64,000 bases of DNA from Hyphomonas sp. (GTDB taxonomy: Bacteria > Pseudomonadota > Alphaproteobacteria > Caulobacterales > Hyphomonadaceae), in the NCBI GenBank assembly GCA_020638455.1, contig JACKIK010000001.1, positions 372,001 through 436,000 on the forward strand, given 5' to 3'. Below are positions 60,406 through 64,000 of this stretch, in pieces; position 1 is the first letter of the stretch; every line of letters begins with the position of its first letter. The translations under genes and the position numbers were made by a program. The notes below the pieces were generated by a model. That model saw only the letters and a program-made list of their open reading frames with translations, did not search any database and was not told the origin of the DNA.

Positions 60406-60791
60406 CACACGACGCCCAGTTCGTCCGCGCCGAGCAGGCGGCGGCACCGGCTGAGCGCACGGTAGAGATTGCCGGAGGTCACGTCGGCCGAAATGTCGAG
60501 CACGGCGTCACGTTCGTCGCCGCTTTCACAACCCGCCATCAGCGCGGCGAGGGATTCCGCGGCCTGCGCATAGGCCGGCCCGTCGCTTTCGCCGAGCAGG
60601 TACATCTGCATGATGCAGAAATAGGCCCGCGCCGCCGAGGAATTGGCGTCTTCCGGGTGAAGAATGTCCTTCTCGCGCAGGATCCGGGCCTGGTTTTCCA
60701 GCAGCAGCACGCCCCGCCGGTCGCCATTGCGCACGACAGCGCCGTTCACAACGAACGTCTCTCCCGGCTTCAGCGACAGTTTCAGGGGCAT
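60405..60791 (-). CDS. flbT: flagellin biosynthesis regulator FlbT
   Basis: 128 residues. MPLKLSLKPGETFVVNGAVVRNGDRRGVLLLENQARILREKDIL is the FlbT signature, followed by AARAYFCIMQMYLLGES and the helical C-terminus. FlbT binds flagellin mRNA and represses its translation until the hook is complete (Caulobacter). No flagellin gene is in the window. The ribosome site is weak, and the upstream 432 bases contain no clear sigma-54 or CtrA box. Confidence 0.9.
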   Translation of the reverse strand: MPLKLSLKPGETFVVNGAVVRNGDRRGVLLLENQARILREKDILHPEDANSSAARAYFCIMQMYLLGESDGPAYAQAAESLAALMAGCESGDERDAVLDISADVTSGNLYRALSRCRRLLGADELGVV

Positions 60792-61223
60792 GGCGGTAAA
60801 TCCAATGCGGCGAATTTCGCAAAGAATTGCAGCAAGGCGTTAACGCATGATTGCCGCCCGGCTAACTTTTGCGACGCGCAATTGCCCGCACGCAAAGGCC
60901 ATCGGGACGAAATCGGGGGGAAATGTGCCATGCGCCCGGTTCTGACCAGAACCCTTGGATCATAAGGCCTGCATCGATCCGCCCGCGTCCCGGCCTGACT
61001 GGCAGGACACGGATGGACCGGCGCGGCGCTGAGCTGAAGCTTGAGGCTCTGCGGCGGCGCGCATGGCCAATCCTGTCTACCACAAGGGGCGGTTCGACAA
61101 AAATGAAACCCTTGCTGCAGTGCGCAAGGCGGTTCGCGCCACGTCAGCGCTTGCCCCGTATCGTCCACCCCCTATGGTGACGGCAAGCCACTCATTGAGC
61201 CAGACTTGAGGACGGGGAGCCCC
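60792..61223. other. intergenic region flbT-moxR, no confirmed gene
   Basis: 432 bases between the divergent flbT and moxR. It contains A/T-richer stretches near 60800-60870 that may hold the flbT promoter. A short reading frame at 61063-61209 (+) would encode 48 residues beginning MANPVYHKGRFDKNETLAAVRKA, but it has no ribosome site and ends inside the moxR leader. I see no RNA gene, terminator or clear operator. Confidence 0.4.
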
Positions 61224-62102
61224 ATGCGTTTCGAAGGCACCAAGGATTATGTCGCAACAGACGACCTGCGCGTGGCCGTCAATGCCGCCATCGCGCTGGA
61301 GCGCCCGCTGCTGGTGAAGGGGGAGCCCGGCACAGGCAAGACGGTGCTGGCCATCGAGGTTGCCAAGGCGCTCGGCTGCGAGCTGATCGAGTGGCACATC
61401 AAGTCCACCACCAAGGCAGCGCAGGGCCTCTATGAATACGATGCGGTCTCGCGCCTCCGCGACGGCCAGATGGGCGAAGAGCGCGCCAAGGACGTCCGCA
61501 ACTACATCAAGAAGGGCAAGCTGTGGGAGGCGTTCACCGCCAAGAAGCGCCCCGTGCTGCTGATCGACGAGATCGACAAGGCCGACATCGAGTTCCCGAA
61601 CGACCTCCTGCAGGAGCTCGACCGGATGGAGTTCTATGTCTACGAGACCGACGAGACGATCAAGGCGAAGCAGCGCCCCATCGTGATCATCACCTCGAAC
61701 AATGAGAAGGAACTGCCGGACGCGTTCCTGCGCCGCTGCTTCTTCCACTTCATCAAGTTCCCGGACGAGGAGACGATGCAGGACATCATCGATGTCCACT
61801 ACCCGGGCATCAAGAAGAAGCTGGTCGGCGATGCGCTGACGACCTTCTATGCGATGCGCGAACTGCCGGGCGTGAAGAAGAAGCCGTCGACCAGCGAGCT
61901 GCTCGACTGGCTGAAACTCCTGATGAACGAGGACATCGACCTCGAAACGCTGAAGGAGAAGGACCCGGACCGGCTGACCCCGCCCCTGCACGGCGCGCTC
62001 CTCAAGAACGAGCAGGACATCGCCCTGTTCGAACGCCTCGCCTTCCTCGCCCGTCGCCAGGACGGCCCCGGCGGCGGCCGGAGAGGCCCGTCGGGGGGGT
62101 GA
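61224..62102 (+). CDS. MoxR-type AAA+ ATPase
   Basis: 292 residues from ATG 61224 (GGGGAG upstream). Walker A GEPGTGKT near residue 38, Walker B VLLIDEIDKAD near 116, sensor/ITSNNEKELPDAFLRRC (sensor 1 Asn and arginine-finger region) near 160, and a C-terminal helical lid. MoxR ATPases act as chaperones for metal-enzyme or complex assembly, usually with a VWA-domain protein encoded next. Here no VWA gene follows; a 117-base gap leads to a lipoprotein gene. Confidence 0.9.
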   Translation: MRFEGTKDYVATDDLRVAVNAAIALERPLLVKGEPGTGKTVLAIEVAKALGCELIEWHIKSTTKAAQGLYEYDAVSRLRDGQMGEERAKDVRNYIKKGKLWEAFTAKKRPVLLIDEIDKADIEFPNDLLQELDRMEFYVYETDETIKAKQRPIVIITSNNEKELPDAFLRRCFFHFIKFPDEETMQDIIDVHYPGIKKKLVGDALTTFYAMRELPGVKKKPSTSELLDWLKLLMNEDIDLETLKEKDPDRLTPPLHGALLKNEQDIALFERLAFLARRQDGPGGGRRGPSGG

Positions 62103-62177
62103 TCCGCCGCATCCACAATTCTGCGCGGGCGCCTGCGAGGCGCGCGCCCCGAGGGCGTTTGCACTCCACCTGAAATA

Positions 62178-62205
62178 GACAGATAGTGTTGTCCACCTAT
62201 CTGTC
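62178..62205. promoter_or_regulatory. inverted repeat upstream of the GExH-motif lipoprotein gene
   Basis: GACAGATAG (62178-62186) and CTATCTGTC (62197-62205) are perfect nine-base arms with a ten-base spacer. It ends 14 bases before the ATG at 62220 and would cover the ribosome-binding region (GGGGGG). It may be an operator or an mRNA hairpin that masks the start; neither is proven. Confidence 0.4.
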
Positions 62206-62219
62206 CGGGGGGCAGCCAC

Positions 62220-63140
62220 ATGATCTGCATTGGGAGGTGTACAGCCGCCGCGCTGGCCAGTCTGACACTGGGGGCCTGTACCACGCAGCCGGACGCCGAC
62301 AGGGCCGCCGCCGCTTGCAACGCGCCGGCCGGCTGGGCAGGGGTCGCCGCTGCTGCCGAGGGCAAGGTGCTGATCATTGGCGAGACGCACGGCACAAACG
62401 AGATACCGGACGCCTTTGCCCGCTATGTTTGTGCGGTCTCCGCGCAGGGCGGCAAGACGCTTGTCCTGCTGGAATACCCGGCCACTTTTGCGGATGCGAT
62501 CTCGGATGCGTCGGATGCAGCCGATCCGCACGCCGTGCTGGTCAGCAGGATGCAAGACCACTGGTCCAGCCGGGATGGCCGGGGCAGCGCGGCCATGCTG
62601 GAAATGGTGGAAACGCTGATCGACCTGCGCCAGAGCGGGCGCGACCTTACGATCGAACCGATGGACCAGATGACCGGCTGGCCGGAAGCGGACTCGCCTG
62701 AAGCATTGTCGGCCTGGCTGGTCGCGCAGCCTCCGGCGAGGGTGCAGCAGATGCGGGAGGATGGCATGGCGGCGAAGATCCGCGATGCCTCCGAAGGCTT
62801 CGACCGCACCATTGTCCTTGTCGGCAATATCCACGCCCGCAAGGCAGAGATCGATATGCTGCCAGGCGTCCGCCTCATGGCCATGCTCATCCCGGACGCT
62901 ATCTCGCTGTTTGTGACTGATGATGGCGGGACGGTCTGGATCAGTGCGCGCGGCAGCTCAACTGGTGTCAGCACGCAGTACAGCTCGAATACAACCCGCA
63001 GGCCGGCCAATTCCATGGCGCTCGGTCCAGACGATATGCCTGCCTATCCGGGCGACCTGCCAGCGTATGACGGCTACCTATCCGTTGGGGCCGTCACCGC
63101 ATCGCCGCCACCGCTTCCACCAGCGGACGGTGCGCACTAA
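62220..63140 (+). CDS. lipoprotein with an EreA/ChaN-like GExH motif
   Basis: 306 residues with lipobox LGAC after MICIGRCTAAALASLT. VLIIGETHGTNEIPDAFARYV near residue 50 carries the GExHG motif, and VLVGNIHARK near 200 a second His. That pairing appears in the TIKI/TraB, ChaN and erythromycin-esterase groups of metal- or haem-binding hydrolases. Mid-protein helices (ALSAWLVAQPPARVQQMREDG) link the two. The C-terminus is Pro-rich. It is a periplasmic or outer-membrane lipoprotein of unknown substrate, overlapping the convergent DUF2270 gene by four bases. Confidence 0.6.
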   Translation: MICIGRCTAAALASLTLGACTTQPDADRAAAACNAPAGWAGVAAAAEGKVLIIGETHGTNEIPDAFARYVCAVSAQGGKTLVLLEYPATFADAISDASDAADPHAVLVSRMQDHWSSRDGRGSAAMLEMVETLIDLRQSGRDLTIEPMDQMTGWPEADSPEALSAWLVAQPPARVQQMREDGMAAKIRDASEGFDRTIVLVGNIHARKAEIDMLPGVRLMAMLIPDAISLFVTDDGGTVWISARGSSTGVSTQYSSNTTRRPANSMALGPDDMPAYPGDLPAYDGYLSVGAVTASPPPLPPADGAH

Positions 63141-63907
63141 TCCCCGCTCATCGGGGTGATGCCCTTGGTCGGGGGGCGGAAGTTGACGTCTGCGCGGCTG
63201 GCCAGGAAGTCGGCCATCTTGGTCTTGTCGTAGCGCTCGTCCCACCAGGTTTTCCAGGCCACGTAGATCCAGCTGGCATGGAAGGCGAGGCCTGCCAGCA
63301 GGGCCAGCGATCCGGGGATCGGGCCGATATGGGCCCGGCGCATGAAGTGGGCAAAATTGTCGACGTCCGTCGGGTGCATGGCGATCTTGGCATAATAGGC
63401 CGCGCCCTGGATGGCGAAGATCCAGCCATAATTGCGCCGGAGGCGCCGGCCGATGGCGCGGATCATCGGGATCCGGTATTGCGGCTTCTCATAATCGTCC
63501 GACAGGGCGGTGCCGCGGTCGAGCGGGATCTTGGCCCCCTCCCCGCGCAGCATCGGCACATAGAAGGCGATTTCCAGCACGCGCGCGCGGAAGCGCCAGA
63601 CGTAAAAGAAACGGTAGCGCCTCGCCTCCAGCATCAGGAACATGATGCAGAGCGCCCCGACCAGCACGATGGGAAAGGGCGAGGCCTGCGCTGAGGCGAA
63701 GGCGGCCGAGAGGCCGATGCCGGTGGAGATCACGGCCCAGTTGGTGGTCTGGTCGAGGCGCTGGCGCCAGACCGTCGAGCGGTAGACTTCGGCGCGGTAG
63801 AGGTGCGCAAGGGCGCCCACTTCCTTGCTGCCGCAGATCGCCGTCGGCGGGTCCCCGTCGGGGTCCACCTGCAGGACGGTTTCGAATTCTTCGTCGAGTT
63901 CTTGCAT
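63137..63907 (-). CDS. DUF2270 family membrane protein
   Basis: 256 residues. LAHLYRAEVYRSTVWRQRLDQTTNWAVISTGIGLSAAFA near residue 34, then LMLEARRYRFFYVWRFRARVLEIAFYVPMLRGEG near 92, are DUF2270 signatures. Two helices at about 55-90 and a further one near 195-220 anchor it. Residues 120-180 carry conserved basic and aromatic patches (SDDYEKPQYRIPMIRAIGRRLRRNYGWIF). Function unknown. The 93 bases to the right edge (63908-64000) show nothing I can assign. Confidence 0.85.
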   Translation of the reverse strand: MQELDEEFETVLQVDPDGDPPTAICGSKEVGALAHLYRAEVYRSTVWRQRLDQTTNWAVISTGIGLSAAFASAQASPFPIVLVGALCIMFLMLEARRYRFFYVWRFRARVLEIAFYVPMLRGEGAKIPLDRGTALSDDYEKPQYRIPMIRAIGRRLRRNYGWIFAIQGAAYYAKIAMHPTDVDNFAHFMRRAHIGPIPGSLALLAGLAFHASWIYVAWKTWWDERYDKTKMADFLASRADVNFRPPTKGITPMSGD

Positions 63908-64000
63908 CTTGCGCCTACTATTGCGCCGTTCGGCGCCGCAGCAAAGAGGCCCCGCCTCACGATCCGGCGACTATTGCGTGCAGTATCCGCGTTGCAGGAT

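Noticed and set aside
61063..61209. 48-residue plus-strand frame before moxR (MANPVYHKGRF...)
   Set aside because: No ribosome site, and it ends within the moxR leader; kept only as a note in the intergenic entry.
61077..62834. 585-codon minus-strand open frame over moxR
   Set aside because: It is antisense to Walker A/B-containing MoxR and to the lipoprotein gene.

Overview
The window is G+C-rich chromosomal DNA from an alphaproteobacterium, most likely a prosthecate member of the Caulobacterales close to Hyphomonadaceae. This rests on gene content: a SpmX-type polar muramidase, the cell-cycle kinase CckA, FlbT, a FliM-like protein with a CtrA-like box in front of it, single-Cys DksA, a TorF-type porin and the thrB-rnhA pair. 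No phage, plasmid, CRISPR array or intact insertion sequence was seen; most of the window is ordinary housekeeping DNA.

Layout. 1-12.6 kb holds a scattered leucine-degradation locus on the minus strand: ivd, mccB, a methylglutaconyl-CoA hydratase and mccA (cut by the left edge). It is interrupted by a cNMP-binding/patatin lipase and a hybrid histidine kinase on the plus strand, and it contains a twice-frameshifted flavodoxin-fold pseudogene. 12.6-24.4 kb carries spmX, mgtE, tRNA-Leu(GAG), lipB, three DUF805-type membrane genes, pccA (propionyl-CoA carboxylase alpha), a K+-channel-like gene, an SDR and a porin. 24.5-36 kb carries a CPA2 antiporter, alanine dehydrogenase, a padR/CPBP-protease divergent pair, mlaC-like, tRNA-Leu(UAA), a 1-Cys peroxiredoxin behind an OxyR-like site, a thiolase/crotonase operon and map. 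36-48.4 kb carries radC, two tandem MFS transporters, thrB, rnhA, the divergent selenouridine pair mnmH/selD, nitronate monooxygenase, and phosphatase and hydrolase genes. 48.4-50.8 kb is an accessory pocket of REP-like palindromes around two lower-G+C genes, one with a HEPN-type Rx4H motif and one a membrane protein with a zinc ribbon. 50.8-64 kb carries cckA, a DUF885 peptidase, YceI, fliM-like, dksA, marC, flbT, a MoxR ATPase, a GExH-motif lipoprotein and a DUF2270 gene.

How the parts fit. IVD, MCC and the hydratase take isovaleryl-CoA to HMG-CoA; PccA handles propionyl-CoA from Ile/Val/odd-chain catabolism; the thiolase and second crotonase serve beta-oxidation. SpmX, CckA, FliM-like and FlbT belong to the polarity, cell-cycle and flagellum network. 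SelD supplies selenophosphate to MnmH for tRNA wobble modification.

Most unusual signals: (1) a repeat family lying directly against the CCA ends of both tRNA-Leu genes, which folds as a three-way junction whose outer stem changes at three positions with compensating changes on the other side; (2) the low-G+C HEPN/zinc-ribbon gene pair, whose upstream gene has its best ribosome site in front of an ATG that is out of frame by one base in a G-run; (3) candidate OxyR, CtrA and PadR sites at suitable positions.
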